Source of the DNA: Flavobacteriaceae bacterium
GTDB taxonomy: Bacteria; Bacteroidota; Bacteroidia; Flavobacteriales; Flavobacteriaceae
Direction of reading: 5' to 3'
Length of the DNA stretch: 64,000 nt
NCBI GenBank assembly: GCA_013003555.1
Contig: JABDIV010000046.1
Coordinates: forward strand, 37,404-101,403
The position numbers and the translations under genes are program-made. Shown piece after piece: positions 52,647-61,636 of the stretch. Every line of letters begins with the position of its first letter. Position 1 is the stretch's first letter. The notes under the pieces are model-generated. The model did not search any database. It saw only the letters and a program-made list of their open reading frames with translations, and was not told the origin of the DNA.

Positions 52647-54328
52647 TTTTTAATTTTTTCTAATAGTAATACTGAATTTTCTGTATCAAACACAGCAATT
52701 CCGTTTTCAACTGTGGCTAATTCACCCGAATATGTGTCAAGAACTTCCGTTCCGTCTTTGAAAATAGTCCTGACACTAATCGCTTTCTCGCCTTTATCTA
52801 AATCGAGTCCAATAACGACCTGATCGTCAGCACCATTTCCTGTTAAACTGCGGTAAAAAACATAGGGTTCGGCTGTGATCATTTGGTGGATCCCTGACCC
52901 TACAGCTGGATGATCTCTTCTGAACTTGCCTAATTTTTGCCAGTGAATTAGAATAGCATCGTTGTTATCAATTTGATCCCAATTCATAAAAGACCTTAGG
53001 TTGGCATCTCCCACAGCATCTTCAACCTTAAGTTTTCTGGCTGATTCATCACCATAATAGATTTGCGCCGTCCCTGGAGATAGCAGCAGATAATTGGCTG
53101 TTACCAAGGGCTTTTCCCGAATTGGATCATAAGGCTGACCGTCATCATGAGAACTTAAATAGTTTAAAATACCATAACCATCAAGTTCACCCTCAAGAGC
53201 ATTGGAATATGATTTAAAAAGTGTCTCATAATTATTCTCTTTGGCATTCCATTTAAAATCAAAATTGATCAAACTTGCAAACGCATCGTCGAAATAGTTC
53301 ACTTTCTTATCACCAAAATCATACATCTTCGCACCCGATATCCCATAGCCATAAACCTCTCCAACGAGATAAAAGCCGGCATCATCCAAGACCTTTTCCG
53401 GATTGTTTTCTTTCCAGCCTAAAAAGGTTTCATCACATACATCTTTGAATTCCTGCCAAACGAATTCCTCGGTATGTTTAACCGTATCGACCCGATAGCC
53501 GTCTATTCCGTAATCGGAGATATAATCTGCCAGCCATTTCATAATGTAGAATCGCGGTGCCTTTGGGTGACCTGATCGTTTAAAAAATTCATCCAATTCT
53601 TTGACTTCTTGTTCATATCGGCCTTCCGCTTTCCATTTTTCAACCAATTGAGGCGGCAGATCCACGGCTTCATCACTATCGGTTCGGATGTCGGGAAGGT
53701 TTTTCACCAGGGTGCAGCTGATGGTCGATTCATAGGATTTGTAATCGCATTGGGGTTGAGTCCGAACCCAGCTTTCGGGCCATACCGGATCCTTGCCTGT
53801 TACAGGCCCGGTATGATTTATTACCGCATCTAATAAAACCCTGATTCCATTGGCATGTGCTGTTTCTACAAGCTTTTTTAAATCTTCCGTCGTACCATAA
53901 TTAGGGTCTATAGCCGTCCAGTCTTTTGTCCAGTAACCATGATATCCATAGGTAAGACCGGTTCCTTCATCGGTGGCGCCATGAATTTGTTCTACAACAG
54001 GTGTCATCCAGATGGCATTAACCCCGAGATCATTGAAATAGCCTTCGCTGATCTTTTGGGTGACACCCTTCAGATCCCCACCTTCAAAACCACGTAAATA
54101 TCCGGTTTCTTCACCCCTTTCGAAATTCAGATCGTTAGACGGGTCACCATTATTGAAGCGGTCCGTAAGGAGAAAATAAACCGTTGCACTTTCCCAATCA
54201 AAGGACTGGATGGTACTGCTTTGAGAAATCCCTTTTTCATTATCGGAAGTTACAGTTTCGTTTTTCGTTTCCTTGCAACCCATTAATGATTGCAGAATAA
54301 TGAGGGAAAAAAGAAGAATTTTTTTCAT
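52643..54328 (-). CDS. GH13 alpha-amylase lipoprotein
   Basis: 561 residues with lipobox LQSLMGC (Cys18). All four GH13 regions are present: DAVINHT, GYRVDTVKHT (nucleophile Asp ~281), GEVYG (acid Glu ~324) and SSHDDG (Asp ~394). The start TVYFLLTDRFNNGDPSND with its Ca2+-type site resembles outer-membrane SusG-like amylases. It probably cuts starch or maltodextrin at the cell surface or in the periplasm. It is spaced 5 bases after the 623-residue amylase gene. Confidence 0.92.
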   Translation of the reverse strand: MKKILLFSLIILQSLMGCKETKNETVTSDNEKGISQSSTIQSFDWESATVYFLLTDRFNNGDPSNDLNFERGEETGYLRGFEGGDLKGVTQKISEGYFNDLGVNAIWMTPVVEQIHGATDEGTGLTYGYHGYWTKDWTAIDPNYGTTEDLKKLVETAHANGIRVLLDAVINHTGPVTGKDPVWPESWVRTQPQCDYKSYESTISCTLVKNLPDIRTDSDEAVDLPPQLVEKWKAEGRYEQEVKELDEFFKRSGHPKAPRFYIMKWLADYISDYGIDGYRVDTVKHTEEFVWQEFKDVCDETFLGWKENNPEKVLDDAGFYLVGEVYGYGISGAKMYDFGDKKVNYFDDAFASLINFDFKWNAKENNYETLFKSYSNALEGELDGYGILNYLSSHDDGQPYDPIREKPLVTANYLLLSPGTAQIYYGDESARKLKVEDAVGDANLRSFMNWDQIDNNDAILIHWQKLGKFRRDHPAVGSGIHQMITAEPYVFYRSLTGNGADDQVVIGLDLDKGEKAISVRTIFKDGTEVLDTYSGELATVENGIAVFDTENSVLLLEKIKK

Positions 54329-54333
54329 GTTTA

Positions 54334-56205
54334 CTAATCGAGTTTTAGAATAAGTGATTGTAAAGGTGCCAATTGAATATTTATTGTTGCGGTTCCACTT
54401 TCTGAAATAAGTTCTGTTTGAAACCCACCATATAATTGATCTGTCATTGTGTATTTCCCTTCGCTCATATTCCAGTTTGCAATGAGCTCCTGCGGTAATT
54501 TTAATTGAAATTCCCGGGCATTATCAGGATCAAAATTAGCGACAACGATTAAGCGTTCATCATTACTCCATCTCGCATAGGAAAGCACCTTATCATTGTA
54601 GCCTTGAGTTGAAGCCTGATTTAATCCATGCAGATCCCGGTATTCGCCTGCAAGTGCAGAGCTGTTGATAGTAAAATTCAACAAGCGTTTATAAAAATCA
54701 CGAAGGGCCAGTTCTGCAGCTTTAGATTGTCCTCCATCGAATTTTTTATCGTTTACCCAGCGTTGCAAATGGGGAACTCCTACATAATCAAAAATGGATG
54801 TCCGTGTCGGTTTTCCAAAGCCTGCATCCTCTGCGCCGGGCTCACCGAGCTCCTGGGCAAAATATACCAGGGTTGGTGAACTGCTAATCGTAGTTGAAAC
54901 CACCATTGCCGGTTTTCCTTTTTCGGCACTACCGGCAAAATCCGGACTCGCGATACGTTGTTCATCATGATTTTCAAGAAAATGCAGCATATGGTGTTCA
55001 ATATCCTTCAATTCTTCCTGGATGGGCGGAATATTATCGGTACGCCCATGTCCTTGCATGACATGTTTTAAGGTATCATAGAGCTGCACCTTATCGTAGA
55101 GGTAATCCATTTTACCTTTATGGATGTAATCCCGGTAAACAGAAGGATTATATATCTCGGCCAACAGGAACGCATCCGCTTTTTTCATTTTTATGGCTGA
55201 ATTCATATAGCTCCAAAACTCGACGGGAACCATTTCCGACATATCGTAACGAAATCCGTCTACGCCTTTAGCTATCCAGTATAATGCAATATCTCTGAAT
55301 TTGATCCAAGAGTCGGGGACATCTTTTTCCTTCCAGAATTCGTAATGTTCGGTATAATCCTTTGAGCCATATTCGTCGGGCAGCAGTTCGAAGTCGTAAC
55401 TGCCATCTGGCCGAACACCATAATTTATTTTAACCGTCTCATACCAGTCATGCATATCTGGTTGTGCCAACCGTGATCCATTCCCGGTCCATTTTGCCGG
55501 AACCTCATCAAACATCCCATCTATCAACGGGTGTGAATCACCCCCTAAGGGCTGGTAACCATTCTTCCATTCTGGGACCTTAAAAGCTTCGCCAGGTATG
55601 TAATAGAAGTTATTATTTCTAGCATATTCAACACTTTTATTATCGTTTTCACCAAAATCAGCAATACCATTTGGCTTGGATAAACTTTTATAATTTCGCG
55701 CGACATGATTCGGTACGATATCGATTATGAGTTTCAATCCGGCATCATGCGTTCTCTTAATCAGAGCCTCAAACTCTTCGAGTCGCCTGGCCGGATTGGA
55801 TGCAAGATCGGGATTGACATTATAATAATCCTTAACAGCGTAAGGCGAACCCGCTCTTCCCTTGACCACATCGGGGTCATCAATTGAAATACCATATGCT
55901 GAATAATCGGTAATAACATCATGATGAGGCACTCCGGTATACCAGATATAAGTTACTCCAAGAGCTTTGATCTCGGCGAGGGCTTTTTCATTAAAATCAT
56001 TAAACTTCCCAACTCCGTTTTCTCCGATGGTTCCCCATGGTTTATTATTGGCATTGGTATTCCCGAACAACCTGGTAAATACCTGGTAAATCACTTCTTT
56101 TTTACGTGTTTTATCAATCATGTCTTGCGCTTGATTTTCAGGTTCTGTTTTACAAGCATAAAACGCCAATATCCCTATCAAAATACAGATAAATGTATGA
56201 CGCAT
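54334..56205 (-). CDS. GH13 alpha-amylase-family lipoprotein
   Basis: 623 residues with lipobox ILAFYAC (Cys18). GH13 regions are IIDIVPNHVAR, GFRYDMSEMV (nucleophile Asp ~318), LLAEIYNP (Glu ~348) and LENHDEQR (Asp ~413). It differs from its neighbour in beginning EVIYQVFTRLFGN and in its inserted loop with PHHDVITDYSAYG, so it is probably a different specificity rather than a duplicate. It lies 3 bases behind the GH31 fusion and is secreted to the envelope. Confidence 0.92.
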   Translation of the reverse strand: MRHTFICILIGILAFYACKTEPENQAQDMIDKTRKKEVIYQVFTRLFGNTNANNKPWGTIGENGVGKFNDFNEKALAEIKALGVTYIWYTGVPHHDVITDYSAYGISIDDPDVVKGRAGSPYAVKDYYNVNPDLASNPARRLEEFEALIKRTHDAGLKLIIDIVPNHVARNYKSLSKPNGIADFGENDNKSVEYARNNNFYYIPGEAFKVPEWKNGYQPLGGDSHPLIDGMFDEVPAKWTGNGSRLAQPDMHDWYETVKINYGVRPDGSYDFELLPDEYGSKDYTEHYEFWKEKDVPDSWIKFRDIALYWIAKGVDGFRYDMSEMVPVEFWSYMNSAIKMKKADAFLLAEIYNPSVYRDYIHKGKMDYLYDKVQLYDTLKHVMQGHGRTDNIPPIQEELKDIEHHMLHFLENHDEQRIASPDFAGSAEKGKPAMVVSTTISSSPTLVYFAQELGEPGAEDAGFGKPTRTSIFDYVGVPHLQRWVNDKKFDGGQSKAAELALRDFYKRLLNFTINSSALAGEYRDLHGLNQASTQGYNDKVLSYARWSNDERLIVVANFDPDNAREFQLKLPQELIANWNMSEGKYTMTDQLYGGFQTELISESGTATINIQLAPLQSLILKLD

Positions 56206-56208
56206 ATC

Positions 56209-59200
56209 TTATGGTTTTGATTTTATTATAAGTTTAATTTTCTTCTGAGTGTCCCATTGTAACGGGATTTTCAGTGTTTTCGATGCTTGATCATATATAA
56301 AAGGATTCCGCCTTGAATTTAACCTAACAACCTTTGGAATTCGATCAACATTATGAACGATCAATTCCATGTCCATTTCAACTGGGTCTGTTCTATATCC
56401 TGCTTTATTACTGAATTCAAACTTTAACTTACTACCCGTCGAGCAAGATTCTAACTGAAGATGATCATAAACACCCTTACTAAAGGCATTCACCGTTTTT
56501 CCATCATCATTGTAAAGGGTTGAATAGCTATCGGTGACTGACGCATCATGATAATAATGCAGGTCAATTGACGTAAATTCATACTCGGTAGTATTTTGCA
56601 TATCCCCTGCCATCGGTACAAATGAACCAGCCTTTACAAAGGTTGGAATATGATCGGTTTGCGTTGGAACTTCCATTAATTGTCCGCCATCGAAACGTTG
56701 GTCAGTATAATAATCAAACCAAACCGAATTTGGAGGCATATTGACCATCTGCACGTCTAACCCAGGTTCAAGAACAGGAGAGATCAAAAATGCATCTCCC
56801 CACAAAAAGGTCTTGTCCTCTTCAAGAAAATTCGAAATTTCCGGGTAATCAAACATTAAGGGCCGCATTAAAGGAGTGCCATGTCTGCTGTTTTCAAATG
56901 CAAGATTGTAATTGTATGGTAACAGGCGGTAACGCAATTCAATCGATTTTTTGGCTAAGGCTTTTGTTTTTGCTTCCCGGTAAACGGGCTCTGATGGCAC
57001 TACTTCCTGGGCATGTGGCCTGAAAATAGGTTGAAAGACACCATACTGAAGCCAGCGTGTATACAATTCGTCATCGAGATTGGCTCCTCCAAATCCACCG
57101 AGATCGGAATGGAAATACCCCATTCCCTGCATGGCCATCTGTAAAGCGATTTCCGTTTGTGGATAGAACCCTCCCCAGGATCGGCTCACATCACCTGACC
57201 ATGGAATTAAACCAAACCGCTGTGAGCCTGAGTAGCCCGATCGCATCAGAATAAATGGTCGTTGTTCCGGAAAGTCTTTCTTATAGCCTTCATAAACCAG
57301 TCTGGCCCAATCATGACCATAGGTATTGTGTACCTCATCGGCTGTTCCCGTAGCGTGAATTAAATGAGATGGATGTGATTCGGGTTCACCGAGATCACCC
57401 CAAACTCCTGTGACGCCCATTTCGGCTAATTCCTTATAAATATTCCAAAACCATGTTTTTCCCGTCTTACTATAAAGATCGATTAAACCAGTGTTTCCGA
57501 AGTAAAAATCAAATACTGCCGGTTTTCCTGTTGAATCAACAGCAAGCGCATTATTATTAACTGCCTCCTGCCATCGGTTCGATGATGTTAAGATGAATGG
57601 CTCAGAAACCAGGACAGTGTTTATACCTTTATTCCTAAAATCTTCGATCATTCGTTTGGGATTTGGAAAAGAATCCCTGAGAAATTTAAGATTTCCCATA
57701 TGGCCTTTTATATCTTTCCCGAACCAATATATATCAAGTATCACCGCATCGACAGCAATTTCATCATCCTTAAATTTTTGAATTGTCGCACGGGTTTCAG
57801 CCTCGGAATGGTAGCCAAAACGACTTGCAAAATTACCAAAGGCCCATCGCGGTGGTAAAGGTTGTTTTCCGGTTAGGTCGGTATAGTTATCCAATAAATC
57901 ATACCAGGAATCGCCAACTACAATCTGATAGGTCTTTCGTCCCGAAATGGTTTCGTATGTAATGGTGTTATCCATTTTACTGTCGAGATCAAGATACCCA
58001 ATTGGAGCATTATCAAAATGAACCATATACTTCATTGAAGAAATCACAATAGGCATTGAAAAATTCATTAATGGTGAGCGATATTCATAACCATAATGTG
58101 CTTTATTGTACAGCCGTAATTTATTTCCCCGACGGTTCATCCCTAAGGCACGCGAACCTCCCCCATATAGCACTTCGGTTTGCGATACATTAAACTGTAT
58201 AGCTTCGCCATAATCAGTTTTGTGATACCCCTTTTTCTCTGAAAGTATTGTTCGATCCTTATAAGAATAGGCGATTTGAAATGGGGACTTACTTACAATC
58301 AGGTCAATACCGCCAGAATTAACGATAAGACCTTCTTCACCTTCCATGATTTTATTAATAGGTGTTCTCGATTTTAATTCGACCGCATGTGATTCCTCTT
58401 TAAATTCCTGACCATTCGGAATAAAAGTCGTTTCAACTATTTCAGGTGAATAGTACCTGATTAAATATTTTCCATCACTTACTTTTATTTCTACTCCAAG
58501 GTCAGTTTGTTCGATACTTTCAAAACTACGATCAGGATTGCCCAAAATTGATTTTTCAATTTCAAATAACCACAGAATGGAATCTTCAAATGAGTCTCGC
58601 CATAACTTTTCATTATGTCGCCCGTCTTTAACCACTCTTCTCCTGATATTGCCTTGAGTAAATCCGGATACTTTCATCAGGTCGATCATTCTGTCCATAT
58701 CAGGAACTGCCCGTTCGCCCTCCTGGTCACCCATAAGGAAATACATTCGCATAGTATCCCGTTTGCTATTCTCTTGGCCTAATTTGAAGGCGTCTTCCGC
58801 GATCCAAAACGATGGAGAGAATACACCGGCTTTTCCAAATACTCCCGGATAGTTTAAACTGGCATAATGGGATATCAATCCTCCAAGTGAGCTTCCCATT
58901 ATCGCTGTATTATCGGTATCACTTTTAGTTCTGAAATTTTTATCGATATATGGTTTCAGGGTTTCAACCAGAAATTGCACATAGGCTTCCCCTTCGGGCT
59001 TAGGAACCCTCTGATTTACCCATGGTACATATTCATTTATTCTAAGCTCCCCGCCATTATCTACACCAACAACAATTGCCTTAAAACCTGTATTCTCGGT
59101 AATTCGATCCATACTTTCATCGACGTTCCATTCACCTGCATATGATGTAGCCTGATCAAAAAGGTTTTGCCCGTCTTGCATATATAACACCGGATAACGT

Positions 59201-59688
59201 TCATTAGAATTGCTGTAATCTGCAGGAAGGTAGACCCAAATTTTTCTTTTACGATTGAGTTGTGGAATTTCGAATTCATGCGATAATATCTGAACATTCT
59301 CCCTTGCCGTCGATTTAACCGGTTTTGAGCTTCCGGGAATTGTCCAGCCCCTGATTGAAATGCTAACGGTTTCATCACCATTCGTACAGTTGTAAACTCT
59401 ATTATCAAGTGCGCTTCCGTCGGTATTCGTTTCAACCGTAGACCATGAGCCTAAGGTAAACTTAAACAAGATTTTACAGTATTCACCGGGAAGGGTGATA
59501 CTATATTGATTACCATTATTAATCAATTTAAAGTCTTCCTTGCCGCCCGACCATTCTTCAAAATCACCGGAGATATATATTGATTGGTCAAAATCGTGAT
59601 CTTCCGGTAAATCGTTAATCACAAAAGTGACTTGTCCTACACTAAGTTGAAAGACAAAACACGCGATTAAAAAACTAAATCGTTTCAA
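56209..59688 (-). CDS. Trimodular CBM20-like / esterase / GH31 alpha-glucosidase
   Basis: 1159 residues with a Sec signal (MKRFSFLIACFVFQLSVG) and no lipobox. Residues ~20-115 are starch-binding-like (YISGDFEEWSGGKEDFKL). Residues ~125-375 form an alpha/beta hydrolase of the esterase D/enterochelin-esterase type (YMQDGQNLFD, nucleophile in MGSSLGGL, His in GRHNEKLW). From ~400 there is a GH31 barrel: ILDIYWFGKDI, VWGDLGEPESH (nucleophile Asp ~765) and WSGDVSRSW (acid Asp ~836). It would remove terminal alpha-glucose, with the esterase perhaps clearing acyl groups or acting on glucan-linked esters. The combination is uncommon. Confidence 0.9.
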   Translation of the reverse strand: MKRFSFLIACFVFQLSVGQVTFVINDLPEDHDFDQSIYISGDFEEWSGGKEDFKLINNGNQYSITLPGEYCKILFKFTLGSWSTVETNTDGSALDNRVYNCTNGDETVSISIRGWTIPGSSKPVKSTARENVQILSHEFEIPQLNRKRKIWVYLPADYSNSNERYPVLYMQDGQNLFDQATSYAGEWNVDESMDRITENTGFKAIVVGVDNGGELRINEYVPWVNQRVPKPEGEAYVQFLVETLKPYIDKNFRTKSDTDNTAIMGSSLGGLISHYASLNYPGVFGKAGVFSPSFWIAEDAFKLGQENSKRDTMRMYFLMGDQEGERAVPDMDRMIDLMKVSGFTQGNIRRRVVKDGRHNEKLWRDSFEDSILWLFEIEKSILGNPDRSFESIEQTDLGVEIKVSDGKYLIRYYSPEIVETTFIPNGQEFKEESHAVELKSRTPINKIMEGEEGLIVNSGGIDLIVSKSPFQIAYSYKDRTILSEKKGYHKTDYGEAIQFNVSQTEVLYGGGSRALGMNRRGNKLRLYNKAHYGYEYRSPLMNFSMPIVISSMKYMVHFDNAPIGYLDLDSKMDNTITYETISGRKTYQIVVGDSWYDLLDNYTDLTGKQPLPPRWAFGNFASRFGYHSEAETRATIQKFKDDEIAVDAVILDIYWFGKDIKGHMGNLKFLRDSFPNPKRMIEDFRNKGINTVLVSEPFILTSSNRWQEAVNNNALAVDSTGKPAVFDFYFGNTGLIDLYSKTGKTWFWNIYKELAEMGVTGVWGDLGEPESHPSHLIHATGTADEVHNTYGHDWARLVYEGYKKDFPEQRPFILMRSGYSGSQRFGLIPWSGDVSRSWGGFYPQTEIALQMAMQGMGYFHSDLGGFGGANLDDELYTRWLQYGVFQPIFRPHAQEVVPSEPVYREAKTKALAKKSIELRYRLLPYNYNLAFENSRHGTPLMRPLMFDYPEISNFLEEDKTFLWGDAFLISPVLEPGLDVQMVNMPPNSVWFDYYTDQRFDGGQLMEVPTQTDHIPTFVKAGSFVPMAGDMQNTTEYEFTSIDLHYYHDASVTDSYSTLYNDDGKTVNAFSKGVYDHLQLESCSTGSKLKFEFSNKAGYRTDPVEMDMELIVHNVDRIPKVVRLNSRRNPFIYDQASKTLKIPLQWDTQKKIKLIIKSKP

Positions 59689-59691
59689 TTT

Positions 59692-61635
59692 TTAATCAAG
59701 GTTTGTGGTTAAAAGAGTGACACCCCTTCCTTCAAATCTTATCTCCTCACCCCAGGAAAAAGATTCGCCGCTAATAATGTTCTTAAGAGATTTTCCCTTC
59801 AGTCCAATTTCGGCAAATCGATTTAAATCTAATGTTACGGGCTGTTCGTTCTTATTAAGTATCAAAACAACGGTTTCAGCATCAATTATCCTTGCAAGAA
59901 CATAGGTGCCATTTTCCGGTGCAAAATGAATAGTTTGGCCATTATGAATAGCCTCGGACGACTTTCTGAAATTCAGAACGGCCTTCATGAATTGTTGCAT
60001 TTCTTTTTGATCTTTAGTAAGACCTTTGCCAGTGAATGCATTAACCAGGTCACCTTCCCAACCACCTGGAAAATCGGTTCTTATCAAACCGTGATCTCCG
60101 GGTTTGGCTGTATCGTTCATGAGTATTTCAGTACCGTAATACATCTGTAGGGTTCGTGGCAATGTAGCGAAGGTGGCCAGTGCCATTTTCGTATTTACAA
60201 AGTCTTCATTTAATTGTGTATGGATACGGCTCATATCATGATTATCGGGAAAAACCATGATGTCCCTCGGACTTGGATAAATAAAGTCATTGGCTAATCC
60301 TTCGTAGATTTTTACCAGACCTTTATCCCATGACTCTTCCTCATTTATTGCTTCAACTACTTTCCGCTGCATGGCAAAATCCATGGTTGATCTCAGGTTG
60401 GAATCGTAACCATCCTTATTGTTCGCACCCTTCTGCCAATATGCGATGAGCAAAGGATTATAACTCCATTCTTCTCCGACGATATTAAAATTGGGATATT
60501 CGTTCATAATTGAACCCGCCCATTCACTCATAAAATCCTTATCGGGGTAGGGATAGGTATCTTGCCTGATTCCGCCGAGCTTTGCTGTTTCTATCCACCA
60601 GATACTATTTTGTATGAGGTACTTTGCCATAAAAGGATTTCGCTGATTTAGATCGGGCATGGCGTCTACAAACCAGCCATCAGTCATGCCCTGCTTATCG
60701 ATTTCAGAAGCATATAAATCCTGGTTAGTCGTTCTTCGATGATTGGAAAACTTGGTATTCTCCCAGTTCCAATTGTCTTTATTTTCCTCATATCGTTTTT
60801 GATTATTTACCCAATCGTCAAATGGAAGATCTTTCATCCACCAATGCTCCAATCCACAATGATTTGCCACCTGATCCATAATGAGTTTCATCCCACGGCC
60901 TCTCAGTTGTTCCGATAATTCGAGATAGTCGTTTAATTGTCCGAAACGCGGGTCAATACGATACAGATCTGTAATGGCATACCCGTGATAGGAACCTTGA
61001 GGCATGTCATTGATCAATAACGGACAGGGCCAGATGGCCGTATAGCCCAACTCATCGATATAATCGAGGTGATCAATTACCCCCTTAATATCGCCGCCAT
61101 GGCGCTTATAATCATGGGTCCGGTCAATACCAACCTGCTTCAGATCTTCGAAGGAATCATTAGATGGATCGCTATTTGCAAAGCGATCTGGGGTGATTAG
61201 AAATATGGCATCCGAGCTATTGAAACCGATAAAGTCAGCTGCTGCTTGCTCACGCTCTTTAAGTTCATAGGTGTGAACTTTTTCTTCACCGGACTCAAAT
61301 TTAAATACAAGGTCAAATTTACCGGCTCTGGCATTCGAATTGATCTCAAGGTCGATAAACAGGTAGTTCAAGCTTCTTGCTTTATGAGCGTCTTTAAGTT
61401 CCACTCCGGGATAGGAGACCTCAACTTCGGCCTTCCCAATTCCAGGCTCATGTACCAACAATTGCAATTCAGGATTATTAAAGCCAACCCACCAATTTGG
61501 TGGTTCTACCCGATTCAAAAATTTATTGCTTACCGCCTGTGGTTCTGAATTTGACATAGTATCTTTTTTTCCTTCTGAACATGAATTAAAAAGGACAAGG
61601 GCAAACACTAAAATTAAAGTTTTAATACGTTTCAT
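59692..61635 (-). CDS. GH13 neopullulanase/cyclomaltodextrinase-like lipoprotein (SusA-type)
   Basis: 647 residues with lipobox LVLFNSC (Cys19). An N-terminal cyclomaltodextrinase-N-type beta domain (~40-125, PPNWWVGFNNPELQLLVH) precedes the barrel: LIMDQVANHCG, GGIRQDTYPYP (Asp ~358), GEEWSYNP (Glu ~386) and FPDNHDMSR (Asp ~465). It should cut cyclodextrins, pullulan or maltodextrin in the periplasm, as Bacteroides SusA does. The gene begins 1 base before the GH65 stop. Confidence 0.93.
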   Translation of the reverse strand: MKRIKTLILVFALVLFNSCSEGKKDTMSNSEPQAVSNKFLNRVEPPNWWVGFNNPELQLLVHEPGIGKAEVEVSYPGVELKDAHKARSLNYLFIDLEINSNARAGKFDLVFKFESGEEKVHTYELKEREQAAADFIGFNSSDAIFLITPDRFANSDPSNDSFEDLKQVGIDRTHDYKRHGGDIKGVIDHLDYIDELGYTAIWPCPLLINDMPQGSYHGYAITDLYRIDPRFGQLNDYLELSEQLRGRGMKLIMDQVANHCGLEHWWMKDLPFDDWVNNQKRYEENKDNWNWENTKFSNHRRTTNQDLYASEIDKQGMTDGWFVDAMPDLNQRNPFMAKYLIQNSIWWIETAKLGGIRQDTYPYPDKDFMSEWAGSIMNEYPNFNIVGEEWSYNPLLIAYWQKGANNKDGYDSNLRSTMDFAMQRKVVEAINEEESWDKGLVKIYEGLANDFIYPSPRDIMVFPDNHDMSRIHTQLNEDFVNTKMALATFATLPRTLQMYYGTEILMNDTAKPGDHGLIRTDFPGGWEGDLVNAFTGKGLTKDQKEMQQFMKAVLNFRKSSEAIHNGQTIHFAPENGTYVLARIIDAETVVLILNKNEQPVTLDLNRFAEIGLKGKSLKNIISGESFSWGEEIRFEGRGVTLLTTNLD

Positions 61636-61636
61636 C

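Noticed and set aside
52643..56205. The two adjacent GH13 genes as a tandem duplication
   Set aside because: The proteins differ in N-terminus, length and catalytic-region sequences (GYRVDTVKH versus GFRYDMSEM), so they are distinct subfamilies.
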